Below, piece after piece: positions 43,723-52,485 of a stretch of DNA of 64,000 nt. Origin of the DNA: an uncultured candidate division WPS-2 bacterium (GTDB lineage Bacteria > Vulcanimicrobiota > Vulcanimicrobiia > Vulcanimicrobiales > Vulcanimicrobiaceae). Location of the stretch: the NCBI GenBank assembly GCA_937927945.1, contig CALEYW010000082.1, positions 62,001 to 126,000 of the forward strand, read 5' to 3'. The notes under the pieces were generated by a model that saw only the letters and a program-made list of their open reading frames with translations, was not told the DNA's origin and did not search any database. Position 1 is the stretch's first letter, and every line of letters starts with the position of its first letter. Position numbers and translations under genes: made by a program.

Positions 43723-44327
43723 CGGGTCACCTTGCGCCCTCTGTCATCCTGAGCTCGTCGAAGGATGGGCTCGCGTTCGATCGCGCGCTTCTTCTTGCGC
43801 CGCACGACGCCGCCCGGCCCTTCGTCTCCCGCGATCAGCACGACCCCGACGATCGCGACCATCAGGATGAAGGCGGTGACTTCGAACGGCAGCAGGTTCG
43901 TGGTGAAGAGCGCTGAGCCGAAGTTCGCGACGCTGCCGAACGCGAACGCGTCGCCGGTATCCTGACCCGTCGGCTTCACGACGACCGGATTCGAGCGGAT
44001 CGCCGTCACGACGATGATGCCGAGCGCCACGACGCCGAATAGGATCGCCGGGATCGCGATCCGCGGCGCCTTATCGGGCCCGACGTCGAACGGCCGCACG
44101 CCGCTCGAGAGCAGCGCGATCACGAAGACGAAGAGGATCAGGATCGCGCCGCTGTAGACGACGATCTGCATGACCGCCAAGAACTCGGCCTGCAGCGTGA
44201 GGTACATCGCGGCGAGCGCGATGAAGTTCGCCAGCAGCCCGACCACCGAGTACACCGGCTTCTTCGCCGTGATGCAAAAAACGGCGCTCGCGATCAGCAC
44301 GACCGAGAGAATCCAGAATCCGATCAC
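43719..44327 (-). CDS. nuoJ: NADH-quinone oxidoreductase subunit J, with a repeat-derived C-terminal tail
   Basis: The product is 202 residues with five helices. The pi-bulge helix of NuoJ appears as LAVMQIVVYSGAILILFVFV. It starts with GTG at 44327 in a GTGA overlap with nuoI. The protein should end near the basic stretch RRKKKRAIE. Instead the frame runs on through EPILRRAQDDRGRKVTR, which is the translation of a dispersed palindromic repeat (43742-43767). The tail still ends in the ATGA junction with nuoK, so the operon remains coupled. Confidence 0.93.
   Translation of the reverse strand: MIGFWILSVVLIASAVFCITAKKPVYSVVGLLANFIALAAMYLTLQAEFLAVMQIVVYSGAILILFVFVIALLSSGVRPFDVGPDKAPRIAIPAILFGVVALGIIVVTAIRSNPVVVKPTGQDTGDAFAFGSVANFGSALFTTNLLPFEVTAFILMVAIVGVVLIAGDEGPGGVVRRKKKRAIEREPILRRAQDDRGRKVTR
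43742..43767. repeat. Dispersed palindromic repeat inside the nuoJ 3' end
   Basis: The sequence TGTCATCCTGAGCTCGTCG followed by AAGGATG is a member of the TGTCATCCTGAG...CTCGTCGAAGGATG family scattered through many bacterial genomes. Here it is read in frame as the NuoJ C-terminal tail. Confidence 0.7.
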
Positions 44328-44920
44328 CCGGCGAGACCCCGGCGCTGCTTCTTCAAAATGTGGCCGCGGTTGGTGGCTTCGTAGCCGGCGGTGATGTCGA
44401 CGGTGTCCTTCGCGCGGGCGACGCCGCCGAGATCGGAGGGGATGCCGTTGGGGCGCTCGTCCGGCGCGGTGCCGACGCCGGCCTCGGTCGGGACCAGCAG
44501 ACGGTCCTTGGCGTAGACGAAGGCGCCGCGCCGGTAGTCGGCCATCTCGAAGCGCGGGGTGAGCACGATCGCGTCGGTGGGGCACGCCTCTTCGCACAGC
44601 CCGCAGAAGATGCAGCGCAGCTCGTCGATCTCGTAGCTCGCGGCGTACCGCTCGCCGGGCGAGCGGCGGTCCTCGGGCGCGTTCTCCGCGCCGATGACCG
44701 TGATGGCGTTCGCCGGGCAGGCGATCGCGCACAGCTCGCAGCCGATGCAGCGTTCCTTGCCGTCGTCGTAGCGGCGCAGTTCGTGCAGGCCGTGAAAGCG
44801 CGGCGCGTGCTGCTTCTTCACCGAGGGGTATTCGACGGTCGGCTTCTTCTTGAATATGTAGCTGAAGGTCGTCGAAAAGCCGCGGAACAGCGCGCCGACG
44901 TTGTAGAGATTCTTACGCAT
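44324..44920 (-). CDS. nuoI: NADH-quinone oxidoreductase subunit I
   Basis: The product is 198 residues carrying clusters N6a and N6b in two ferredoxin motifs: CIGCELCAIACP and CIFCGLCEEACP. It relays electrons from NuoG to NuoB. The C-terminal ~60 residues (GTAPDERPNGIPSDLGGVAR and on) are longer than in E. coli. The start overlaps the nuoH 3' end by 8 bp. Confidence 0.96.
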   Translation of the reverse strand: MRKNLYNVGALFRGFSTTFSYIFKKKPTVEYPSVKKQHAPRFHGLHELRRYDDGKERCIGCELCAIACPANAITVIGAENAPEDRRSPGERYAASYEIDELRCIFCGLCEEACPTDAIVLTPRFEMADYRRGAFVYAKDRLLVPTEAGVGTAPDERPNGIPSDLGGVARAKDTVDITAGYEATNRGHILKKQRRGLAG

Positions 44921-45917
44921 GCGATGGCATCAGAGCCACGACGACCGCCGTGATGACGAGGTTGAGGGTCGCGACCGGGAACAGCACCTTCCACCCGAAG
45001 TCCATCAGGCGGTCGTAGCGGAATCGCGGCAGCGTCGAACGCAACCAGATGTAAAAGAACAAGAACAGTCCTGCTTTGATCAGGAACCACACCAGCCCCA
45101 TGACGCCTGTGGAGGGCAGCCACGGAATCGGCGAGTTCCAGCCGCCCAAGAACAGCAGCGTCGCCAAGCACGAGACCGTGATCATGTTGAGGTACTCGGC
45201 GATGAAGAACAGGCCGAACCGCAGTCCCGAGTACTCGGTGTGGAAGCCGCCGACCAATTCCGTCTCAGCTTCGACCAGATCGAACGGCGCGCGATTCGTC
45301 TCGGCGACCGCCGTGATGACGTAGATGACGAAACCGATGATCTGCGGGATGATGAACCACACGCGCTGCTGCGCGTTCACGATGTCGGCCAGGGCCGTCG
45401 AGCCGGTCAGGATCAGCACGCCGATCACCGACATCGACATCGAGAGCTCGTAGGAAATCATCTGCGCCGTCGAACGCACCGAGCCGAGCAGCGGAAACTT
45501 CGATCCCGACGCCCATCCGGCCAGCGAGATCCCGTACACGCCGATCGAGGTGAGCGCGAAGACGAAGAGGATCCCGGCATTGACGTTGCCGACCGCCCAC
45601 AGCGTTCCGTCGGCGTTCGCCGAGAACGGGATGATCGCGAACGCCCCCATCGCGCAGAGCAGCGAGATGAACGGCGCGAGCCGGTAGATCAGCGGATCGG
45701 CGGTGTCGGGGGTGAGATCTTCCTTGAAGATCATCTTCACCGCGTCGGCTGCCGGCTGCATCAAGCCCCACGGCCCGACCCGGTTCGGTCCCGGCCGCAG
45801 CTGCATCCAGCCCATGACCTTGCGCTCGAACAGCATCGAGTACGCAAACGTCGTGATCACGACGGCGAGCACGACGATCGCTTTGATGAGCACGATCAGC
45901 CAGATCGGGATACTCAC
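44913..45917 (-). CDS. nuoH: NADH-quinone oxidoreductase subunit H
   Basis: The product is 334 residues with eight helices, and it forms much of the quinone-binding cavity at the join of the two arms. Family motifs: YSMLFERKVMGWMQLRPGPN with VGPWGLMQP, then AETNRAPFDLVEAETELVGG and FHTEYSGLRFGLFFIAEY. The GTG start at 45917 overlaps the nuoG stop (GTGA). Confidence 0.96.
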   Translation of the reverse strand: MSIPIWLIVLIKAIVVLAVVITTFAYSMLFERKVMGWMQLRPGPNRVGPWGLMQPAADAVKMIFKEDLTPDTADPLIYRLAPFISLLCAMGAFAIIPFSANADGTLWAVGNVNAGILFVFALTSIGVYGISLAGWASGSKFPLLGSVRSTAQMISYELSMSMSVIGVLILTGSTALADIVNAQQRVWFIIPQIIGFVIYVITAVAETNRAPFDLVEAETELVGGFHTEYSGLRFGLFFIAEYLNMITVSCLATLLFLGGWNSPIPWLPSTGVMGLVWFLIKAGLFLFFYIWLRSTLPRFRYDRLMDFGWKVLFPVATLNLVITAVVVALMPSHA

Positions 45918-48136
45918 GCCGTCACCAGGGCTTTCTCCAGCCGCACGGTCGCGGCGTAGCCGAGCGCGTTGAGCGGCGCAAGCGGCAGGCCGTCGACGAG
46001 CGCTACGGCATCCTCGGGCACGCGCGGGTCGAGCACCGCGATGAGCTCGCGCAGCGAAGCACCGTTCGCCGCGCTGACGGTCACGGGCTCGCCGTCGGCG
46101 ACGCCGAGCGCGTTTGCGGTCGCGGGATGGATGCGCGCACGCGGCACCGTGCGCAGCTCGGCGATCCGCGGGTCGAACGCGAGCGTTCCGCCGCCGGTGA
46201 AGATCGTCGTCTCGGCGATCAGGCGCAGGCCGCCGTCGATCCCCGCGCCGCGACGCGGCACGACGACGTCGGCCGGCATTGGCGCCGGCGGCGGCGACTT
46301 CACCAGCTCGCGCACCGCCGCTTCGAGTTCGTCCGGAAGCGGCAGGGTGATGCCCAGCGCTTCGGCGAGCAGCACGATCGCGTCGCCGTCGGCAGGCACG
46401 CCCTCGGGCGCGCGGACCGAACCGATCACCGGCAGCACGTCGCCGGCCAGATCGGTCGTCGTTCCGCTCTTCTCGAAGGCGCTGCACACGGGCAGGATCA
46501 GGTTCGCGAACTCCGCCGTCTCGGTGAGGAACAGGTCGGTGACGACGACGAACGGCGTCGCGCGCAGCGCGTCTTCGATAAGCGCGCGGTCGGGGAAGCG
46601 CAGCACCGGGTTCGCGCCGAGGATCGAGAGCACGCCGAGCTTGCCGTCGCGCGCCGCTTCGAGCATCGCTCGGGTGTTGTGGCCGTCGCCGCGCGGGCGC
46701 AGCCCGACCGCGTCGGCGCCGCGTCCGTTCGGTTCTTCCGGCAGCACGTATTGGTTTACGTCAGGGAACGCGTTCACCGGAGCGGCGAGTTCACGCCCGC
46801 TGGCGATCACGCCGTCCCAGATCATCGCGATACGGCCGGGCCTCTGGCCGAGCGCCGCAGTGAGCTCATCCGCCGTCGAAACGTGCGTCTCCGGGACGAA
46901 GCTGTTCGCCCAATGATCGCCGACCGAGATCAAGCGCGCACCATTGCGCGAAACCGCCTTGCGGATGCGCAAGTCGAGGACCGGCGCGAGCTGCGAGGGC
47001 GGGCGGCCGAAGGTGACGATCGTGTCGGCCTTCTCCAAGTCGACGTGGTTCGCGAAGCCGTCGTGGTGGACGAACGACTGCGTGCCGACGCGATGGTCGA
47101 TGTTCTCGATCCCGAGCGCCCGGAACAGGTACGCGGCGAGATACGCCTCTTCGTTCAGCAGCCGTCCGCCGCCGATGACGCCCGCGTTCGGTCCGGCCTT
47201 CTTCAGCTGTTCAGCCCACAGCCCGATCGCGTCGTCCCAGCCGATCTGCACCCACGCGCCATCCTGCTTGAGCAGCGGCATCGTGAGGCGGCGTTCGTCG
47301 GTCACAAAGCCGACGTTGTAGCGCCCGCGGTCGCACAGCCACGTATCGGAGATCGCGTCGTCTTCGGTGACGCTCATCGTGCGCAGCAGCGTGTTCGCGC
47401 GCTCGTCGACGTGCATCTGACAGCCGACGCTGCACTGCGTGCAGGTGGTCGTCGTGCGATGGTTGTCCCACGGACGCGAGCGGAACCGGTACGTCTTCGA
47501 GGTCAGCGCACCGACCGGGCACAGTTCGGTGACGTTGCCGGTGAAGTCGGAGACGTAGGGCGAGCCGGTTGCCGTCGCGATGATCGTGTGCGCGCCCCGA
47601 TCCTCGGTCCGCAGCGAACGCTCGCCGGTGATGACGTCGTCGAAGCGCACGCAGCGCTGACAGACGATGCAGCGTTCCTCGTCGAGCACGATCGTCGGAC
47701 CCAGATCGACCGCCTTCGGCTTGGCCAGCTTCGGCTCGAGCATCCGCGAGGAACCCTGGCCGTACGCCATCGCGTAGTCCTGCAGATCGCACTCGCCACC
47801 CTTGTCGCAGATAGGACAATCGAGCGGGTGGTTCAGCAGAAAGAACTCGAGGATCGCGCGCCGTCCGTCGTCAACCTTCGGATTGGTCGTGTGGACCTTC
47901 ATCCCGTCTGCGACCTGCGTGTTGCACGCGATCTGCAGTTTCGGCATCCCCTCGATCTCGACGAGGCAGACGCGGCAAAGCCCGGCGGGACCGAGCTTTT
48001 CGTGATAGCAGTAGACCGGAATGTCGCGGTGGATCGACTTGGCGGCTTCGACGAGCAGCGTGCCCTTTGGAACGCGCACGTCGATCCCGTCGATCGTGAC
48101 GGTGACGAGGTCGGTCTGCGGAACGGTGGCGGACAC
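45914..48136 (-). CDS. nuoG: NADH-quinone oxidoreductase subunit G
   Basis: The product is 740 residues, the large iron-sulfur subunit of the peripheral arm. A [2Fe-2S] domain (CYHEKLGPAGLCRVCLVEIE) is followed by the His/Cys cluster N5 region (HPLDCPICDKGGECDLQDYA), the N4 motif (CIVCQRCVRFDDVI), and the extra molybdopterin-type cluster N7 site (CTQCSVGCQMHVDE). The rest is a degenerate molybdopterin-oxidoreductase domain ending in an aspartate-decarboxylase-like barrel. It starts with GTG and overlaps the preceding small gene by 1 nt. Confidence 0.95.
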   Translation of the reverse strand: MSATVPQTDLVTVTIDGIDVRVPKGTLLVEAAKSIHRDIPVYCYHEKLGPAGLCRVCLVEIEGMPKLQIACNTQVADGMKVHTTNPKVDDGRRAILEFFLLNHPLDCPICDKGGECDLQDYAMAYGQGSSRMLEPKLAKPKAVDLGPTIVLDEERCIVCQRCVRFDDVITGERSLRTEDRGAHTIIATATGSPYVSDFTGNVTELCPVGALTSKTYRFRSRPWDNHRTTTTCTQCSVGCQMHVDERANTLLRTMSVTEDDAISDTWLCDRGRYNVGFVTDERRLTMPLLKQDGAWVQIGWDDAIGLWAEQLKKAGPNAGVIGGGRLLNEEAYLAAYLFRALGIENIDHRVGTQSFVHHDGFANHVDLEKADTIVTFGRPPSQLAPVLDLRIRKAVSRNGARLISVGDHWANSFVPETHVSTADELTAALGQRPGRIAMIWDGVIASGRELAAPVNAFPDVNQYVLPEEPNGRGADAVGLRPRGDGHNTRAMLEAARDGKLGVLSILGANPVLRFPDRALIEDALRATPFVVVTDLFLTETAEFANLILPVCSAFEKSGTTTDLAGDVLPVIGSVRAPEGVPADGDAIVLLAEALGITLPLPDELEAAVRELVKSPPPAPMPADVVVPRRGAGIDGGLRLIAETTIFTGGGTLAFDPRIAELRTVPRARIHPATANALGVADGEPVTVSAANGASLRELIAVLDPRVPEDAVALVDGLPLAPLNALGYAATVRLEKALVTA

Positions 48137-48363
48137 TACGTCGGTCTCCGGTTCATAAGGACGAGGTACACGCCGGCGAACGCGAAGCCGGCGGCAAGAC
48201 TGGACAGCGCCGCGGCGCCGCGGCTGTTGTTGCCGCTCGCAGTGAGCGTGGACGCGATCAACTCTATCACTATGGCGAGGCCGAAGATCAGCGCGAGGAC
48301 GATCTGTTTGCCGCGCGGCGTGCCGACAAAGAGAAGGTAGCGACGGCCGAGCTCGGCGATCAT
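48136..48363 (-). CDS. 75-residue membrane protein encoded between nuoF and nuoG
   Basis: The product is 75 residues from an ATG at 48363 that overlaps the nuoF stop (ATGA); its own stop shares one base with the nuoG start. It has two hydrophobic helices, IVLALIFGLAIVIELIASTL and AALSSLAAGFAFAGVYLVLM, with basic ends (ELGRRYLLFVGTPRGKQ; MNRRPT). No family was recognised, and no such gene is part of the standard nuo set. The seamless coupling on both sides argues that it is a real, expressed gene, perhaps an accessory or assembly factor of complex I (inference). Confidence 0.7.
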   Translation of the reverse strand: MIAELGRRYLLFVGTPRGKQIVLALIFGLAIVIELIASTLTASGNNSRGAAALSSLAAGFAFAGVYLVLMNRRPT

Positions 48364-49637
48364 ACCGCGACCCGCTGGGCGGAGCCGCGTGTGATGTACG
48401 CGCGGAAGTCGGCTTCGTAGCGCTTGATGACGGAGGCGAGGAACGGTTCGATCGAGTCGCCGAGCGCGCACAGGTTGAGCCCGGTGAGCTGGTGCGCGGC
48501 CGAGACGATCACGTCGATGTCCGAGTCGACGCCGCGGCCGTCGAGGATTCGGCGCAGCGTCCGTTCGATCCAATCGCCGCCTTCGCGGCACGGGGTGCAC
48601 TGGCCGCACGATTCGTGCGCGTAGAAACGGATCAGGCTGTGCGCCGCCTTCACCCAGTCGGTCGTGTCGTCGAAGACGACCATCGCGCCGGAGCCGAGCA
48701 TCGAACCCGCTTTCGCGATGCTGTCGAAATCGTACGGCAGGTCGAGGTGTTCCTCGAACAAGCACGCCGAAGAACCGCCGCCCGGCTGGACGCCGCGGAA
48801 CTCGCGCCCCGGACGCAGGCCGCCGGCGCAGTCGTCGATCAGCTGGCGGATCGTCGTGCCCATCGCGACTTCGTAGTTGCCGGGCTTGCGGACGTGACCG
48901 GAGATCGAGACGACCTTGAAGCCGGGCGAGCGCTCCGGCCCGGCTTTGGCGAACCACTCAGGCCCGTTGCGTAAAATGTACGGCAGGTATGCCAGAGTCT
49001 CGACGTTGTTGACGACCGTCGGCTCGCCGTAGAGACCCTTGATCGCCGGAAACGGCGGCTTCAGACGCGGCTCGCCGCGTTTGCCTTCCAGTGAGTTGAG
49101 CAGCCCGGTCTCTTCGCCGCAAATGTATGCGCCGGCGCCGCGGTGGATCGTGAACTCCAGCCGTTTGCCCGTACCGAACACGTTCTCGCCAAGGAAGCCC
49201 GCGTCGCGCGCCTGCTGCACCGCGTCGCGCATGATCTCGAAGCCGCGCTTGAACTCGCCGCGAATGTAGATGTACGAGTGCTCGCAGCCGATCGCATACG
49301 CGCCGATCAGGATCCCCTCGATGATCTGGTGCGGGGTCTCCTCCAGCAGCATGTGGTCCTTGAACGTACCGGGCTCGGCCTCGTCGCAGTTGCACACCAT
49401 GTAACGCGGCCGGCCGTTGTTCGGCAGGAACGACCACTTGCGGCCGGTCGGAAAACCGGCGCCGCCGCGGCCGCGCAGATTCGAGCCGTTGCAGAGATCC
49501 GCGACCTCTTTGGGCGTCATCTCCATGACGGCACGCCGCAGCTGCTCGTACCCGCCTTGCTGCCGGTACACCGCAATGTCGCGCAGGTTCAGTTCGCCGA
49601 TCCCCTTGGTAAGAACGGGCGTAATCACATCTGCCAC
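48360..49637 (-). CDS. nuoF: NADH-quinone oxidoreductase subunit F
   Basis: The product is 425 residues, the NADH- and FMN-binding subunit that starts electron flow. FMN/NADH motifs: LRGRGGAGFPTGRKWSFLP and CNCDEAEPGTFKDHMLLEE. The N3 [4Fe-4S] ligands are in ESCGQCTPCREGGDW and the later Cys in LNLCALGDSIEP. The GTG start at 49637 shares one base with the nuoE stop. A longer open frame upstream overlaps nuoE and was not used. Confidence 0.96.
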   Translation of the reverse strand: MADVITPVLTKGIGELNLRDIAVYRQQGGYEQLRRAVMEMTPKEVADLCNGSNLRGRGGAGFPTGRKWSFLPNNGRPRYMVCNCDEAEPGTFKDHMLLEETPHQIIEGILIGAYAIGCEHSYIYIRGEFKRGFEIMRDAVQQARDAGFLGENVFGTGKRLEFTIHRGAGAYICGEETGLLNSLEGKRGEPRLKPPFPAIKGLYGEPTVVNNVETLAYLPYILRNGPEWFAKAGPERSPGFKVVSISGHVRKPGNYEVAMGTTIRQLIDDCAGGLRPGREFRGVQPGGGSSACLFEEHLDLPYDFDSIAKAGSMLGSGAMVVFDDTTDWVKAAHSLIRFYAHESCGQCTPCREGGDWIERTLRRILDGRGVDSDIDVIVSAAHQLTGLNLCALGDSIEPFLASVIKRYEADFRAYITRGSAQRVAV

Positions 49638-50470
49638 TAGTGGTGTCCGTTCTCGGAAAGTTCGGGACGAAGCGTCGTTTCGTGGACGAGCCGCTCGTTC
49701 GAGCGCGATTCGTATTGCGCTTTGCCGACGATGAGATCGAACATCACCAGGCCGCTGCGGTCGCCGATTCCACCCGCATTGTTGGGGCTCTCGACGTTCA
49801 TTCCGCCGGCCGACTTGCGGCCGTTGTCCTGCTCGACCCGCCAGGTCCGCCCGGGCTTCGCGGTCTGCGCCAGCGGCGCAATCTCGTACGTGCCGCCCTT
49901 GATTGCGGCGATCATCGCGTCGATCCGCTCCCGGGTGAGGTCGTAGACGAACTCGAGGTTGACCTGCGCGCAGGGCGCGCGGTCGCACGCCGCGAGGCAT
50001 TCGACTTCTTCATACGAGATCAGACCGTCGGCAGTGGTCTCCAAGTGCCCGATCCCCAGCTGCTCGCGCGCGTAGTCCATGATCTCTTCCGCGCCGTTGA
50101 GCAGGCACGAGAGGTTGCGGCAGACTTGAACGACGTACTTGCCGACCGGCTTGCGGTACAGCAGCGTGTAGAACGACACCGTCGACTCCACCGTCGCGGG
50201 CGTCTCTCCGACCTGGTACGCAATCGCCGCCATGGCGTTGGCGGAGACGTAGCCCTCGTGCTCCTGGAAAAGATGCGCCATCGGGATCAGCGCGGAGCGC
50301 TTCTGCTCGTACAGCCCGATCAACCGCGCGATCTCCGGCAGCAGCGACGCGTACAGCGCATCGAACGGATGTCCGTCACGCTGTGCGTACGGCGACCAAT
50401 CGGCGACCGCCGCTCCGGCCGGCTGTCCGGCCGATGCGGAACTGAGGGTCCCTGACTGGGCGTTCACGAG
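49637..50470 (-). CDS. nuoE: NADH-quinone oxidoreductase subunit E, with long C-terminal tail
   Basis: The product is 277 residues. NuoE holds the N1a [2Fe-2S] cluster; its four Cys are in QVCRNLSCLL and VECLAACDRAPC (C-x4-C ... C-x3-C). The thioredoxin-like core is complete. The start is a GTG at 50470 preceded by GGGAGG 10 nt upstream; an ATG at 50491 is the alternative. About 75 residues follow the core (PLAQTAKPGRTWRVEQDNG ... ELSENGHH), an extension unusual for this subunit. It is the first gene of the nuoE-N segment, with a TACAAT -10-like box at 50533-50538. Confidence 0.93.
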   Translation of the reverse strand, partial: LVNAQSGTLSSASAGQPAGAAVADWSPYAQRDGHPFDALYASLLPEIARLIGLYEQKRSALIPMAHLFQEHEGYVSANAMAAIAYQVGETPATVESTVSFYTLLYRKPVGKYVVQVCRNLSCLLNGAEEIMDYAREQLGIGHLETTADGLISYEEVECLAACDRAPCAQVNLEFVYDLTRERIDAMIAAIKGGTYEIAPLAQTAKPGRTWRVEQDNGRKSAGGMNVESPNNAGGIGDRSGLVMFDLIVGKAQYESRSNERLVHETTLRPELSENGHH

Positions 50471-50641
50471 CGAGCCGCCTCCCGATTCCATGCTGCGTTG
50501 TGTGCCACCGACATCGACCGGTTTTCCTTCGAATTGTAAAGTCGCGGGGCCTCCGCGCCGCGCGCGCATTCCGCGCGGCGACCTTTGTCGGAGCAGGTCT
50601 GGATCGCTCGTAACGGCGAGCGATACCGGCAACAGCGAAAA

Positions 50642-50667
50642 GGCGCCGGCCCCATTCGGCCGACGCC
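50642..50667 (-). terminator. Intrinsic terminator between the S53 peptidases and nuoE
   Basis: On the minus strand GGCGTCGGCC pairs with GGCCGGCGCC (10 bp, one G-T) around a 6-nt loop, followed by TTTT. It lies 30 bp past the S53 stop, so nuoE-N probably has its own promoter. Confidence 0.65.
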
Positions 50668-50696
50668 CCCGCGCCATCCCTCGAGTACGGTCGGGG

Positions 50697-52472
50697 TTAC
50701 GTCCCGATCTGGCCGCTCATCACGGTGATGTCGAGCGTACCGAGCCCCGTGGTGTAGTCGTACCCCGGGAGCGCCGTGTACGCGCCGTTGGCGCCGGTGA
50801 TGATGTCATGAAAGCCGCCGAGGGTCTGGGTCGGAGGAGGACCGGTGACCGTCGTCGTGCTGTTCTGATGCTCGAGGAAATTTTGGTAGAACAGCGGCGG
50901 CGCGAAGCCCAGCGCCGGATGCGCGGTGAGCAAGCGCGCATACGAACCCATTGCGAGCGGCGACGCTTCGCTCGTTCCGCCGACGCCGCAGCCGGCGCTG
51001 CAGTTTCCGACGCCGGGGATGTTCGGCCCGTACACGTTGTACGCGCCGGAGAACGCGTCGGCCGCCATCGCGATGTCGGGCAGGCCGCGCAGGTTCGTCG
51101 CCGCCGCGCCGGTGCTCGTCGGGATCACCGCCTGCTGCCAGCTGGTCGAGTTCTCGAACTGGCTCAGCCCGCCGCCGCCGGCGTTCCAAGCCGCCTCGCC
51201 GATGTACTTGGCGTCCGGCGAGTTCGCCACGGCGGTCGTGCCGCCGACGCCGACGACGTACGACGACGCCGCCGGATACTCGACCATCGGAGGACCCGAG
51301 CCAGGCACGCCGTTCGTCGGCGCGAGCGCGCACGACGAGCCCGTGTCGCCGGTCGAGACGAACATGGTCTGTCCTTGCGCCGCGCCCTGCATGAAGAGAT
51401 GGTCGTCGACCTTCATCGAGCCGTCGAGGAACGCTTGGTACTCGCATTCTCCGAACGACGAGTTGCCGAGCTGCGCGACGTGCTGCCCGACCCAATGGCT
51501 GTAGTTGTTCGCGATGTCGGAGTCGGTGAGCGACGTCGTCGCGTAGATGTAGAGGTTGCGCACGTTGCCCGCCATCCCGGTCGAGCTCTGCGTGTCGAGG
51601 TCCCACTCGACGACGCCGGCCGTATCGGTGCTCGGCAGGCCGACGGTCACCACGGTGACGGGGACCTGCGGCAATTTTTGCGCGGTCTCGGCGAAGCGCA
51701 GATCGCTGACGGTCCCCGAAACGTCGCCTTCCGCGATCACCGCGATCGTGGTCGCCGTCGCCGCAGCCGTGCCGCCGGCGTCGTAGAACGCCTGGATGCT
51801 CGGCGAGTCGAACGTCGGCGCGCACTGCCCCGTCGGTGCGGCGGTGCCCAGGCACGTGACGCCGGCGCGATTCGAGGGCTTCGGATTCACCGCCATCTTG
51901 GCAGCGTTCGAGAGTCCGAGCACGGCGCTGACCACTGCGCCGAGCGATGCCGGGACGAGCGCCGGCTGCGTGTTGACGTAGACCGCCGCGCCGCCGAGCG
52001 TGAACGACTCGAGCGAGGTATTGAACGCTTTCGTCACTTGCGCCGCAGTGCCGTCGGCGCTTACCAGCTGCGCGCTGGTCTGCACGTTCGTGAAGCCCGC
52101 ACCGCGCAGGTACGCGACGACCGATTGGACCTCGCTCGCGGTCGGGCCGAACTGCGTGTCGAACTGCGCTTGCGAGATCGTCTGCCGCGACGCGATCAGC
52201 GCTTTGAGTTGATCCTCGTTATGAAGGTTGAGGCCGAGCCGCACGGTCAGCGGCGCTGCGAGCGCGAGCGGGCCCTGGTCGACGCCGCCCGTGATCGTGG
52301 CGCCGCGCGTCGCCGTCGCCGACCACCCGGCCGGCGCGACGACGGGATCGATCGAGGACGCGCTGCGCGAGGTGCTGCTGCCGGTGGGCAGGAGATGGTT
52401 CGCGCCGCCGCCGCCCGAGCACGATGCGGCGCAGAGCCCGGTGACGAGCGTGATTCCGAGAAGACGATTCAT
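50697..52472 (-). CDS. S53 (sedolisin/kumamolisin) serine-carboxyl peptidase lipoprotein, paralogue 1
   Basis: The product is 591 residues from an ATG with AGGAGG 10 nt upstream. A lipoprotein signal ends at Cys18 (GLCAASC). Residues ~50-200 form the pro-kumamolisin propeptide. The catalytic domain has Glu289 and Asp293 (VVEWDLD), oxyanion Asp376 (STGDTG) and Ser501 (GGTSEAS). The C-terminal calcium site reads FHDIITGANG ... YDYTTGLGTLD. Sedolisins are acid-active, self-processing endopeptidases. Lipid anchoring suggests it acts outside the cytoplasmic membrane. It sits in tandem with a paralogue, between nuoD and nuoE. Confidence 0.9.
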   Translation of the reverse strand: MNRLLGITLVTGLCAASCSGGGGANHLLPTGSSTSRSASSIDPVVAPAGWSATATRGATITGGVDQGPLALAAPLTVRLGLNLHNEDQLKALIASRQTISQAQFDTQFGPTASEVQSVVAYLRGAGFTNVQTSAQLVSADGTAAQVTKAFNTSLESFTLGGAAVYVNTQPALVPASLGAVVSAVLGLSNAAKMAVNPKPSNRAGVTCLGTAAPTGQCAPTFDSPSIQAFYDAGGTAAATATTIAVIAEGDVSGTVSDLRFAETAQKLPQVPVTVVTVGLPSTDTAGVVEWDLDTQSSTGMAGNVRNLYIYATTSLTDSDIANNYSHWVGQHVAQLGNSSFGECEYQAFLDGSMKVDDHLFMQGAAQGQTMFVSTGDTGSSCALAPTNGVPGSGPPMVEYPAASSYVVGVGGTTAVANSPDAKYIGEAAWNAGGGGLSQFENSTSWQQAVIPTSTGAAATNLRGLPDIAMAADAFSGAYNVYGPNIPGVGNCSAGCGVGGTSEASPLAMGSYARLLTAHPALGFAPPLFYQNFLEHQNSTTTVTGPPPTQTLGGFHDIITGANGAYTALPGYDYTTGLGTLDITVMSGQIGT

Positions 52473-52485
52473 CGCAGCATTCCTC

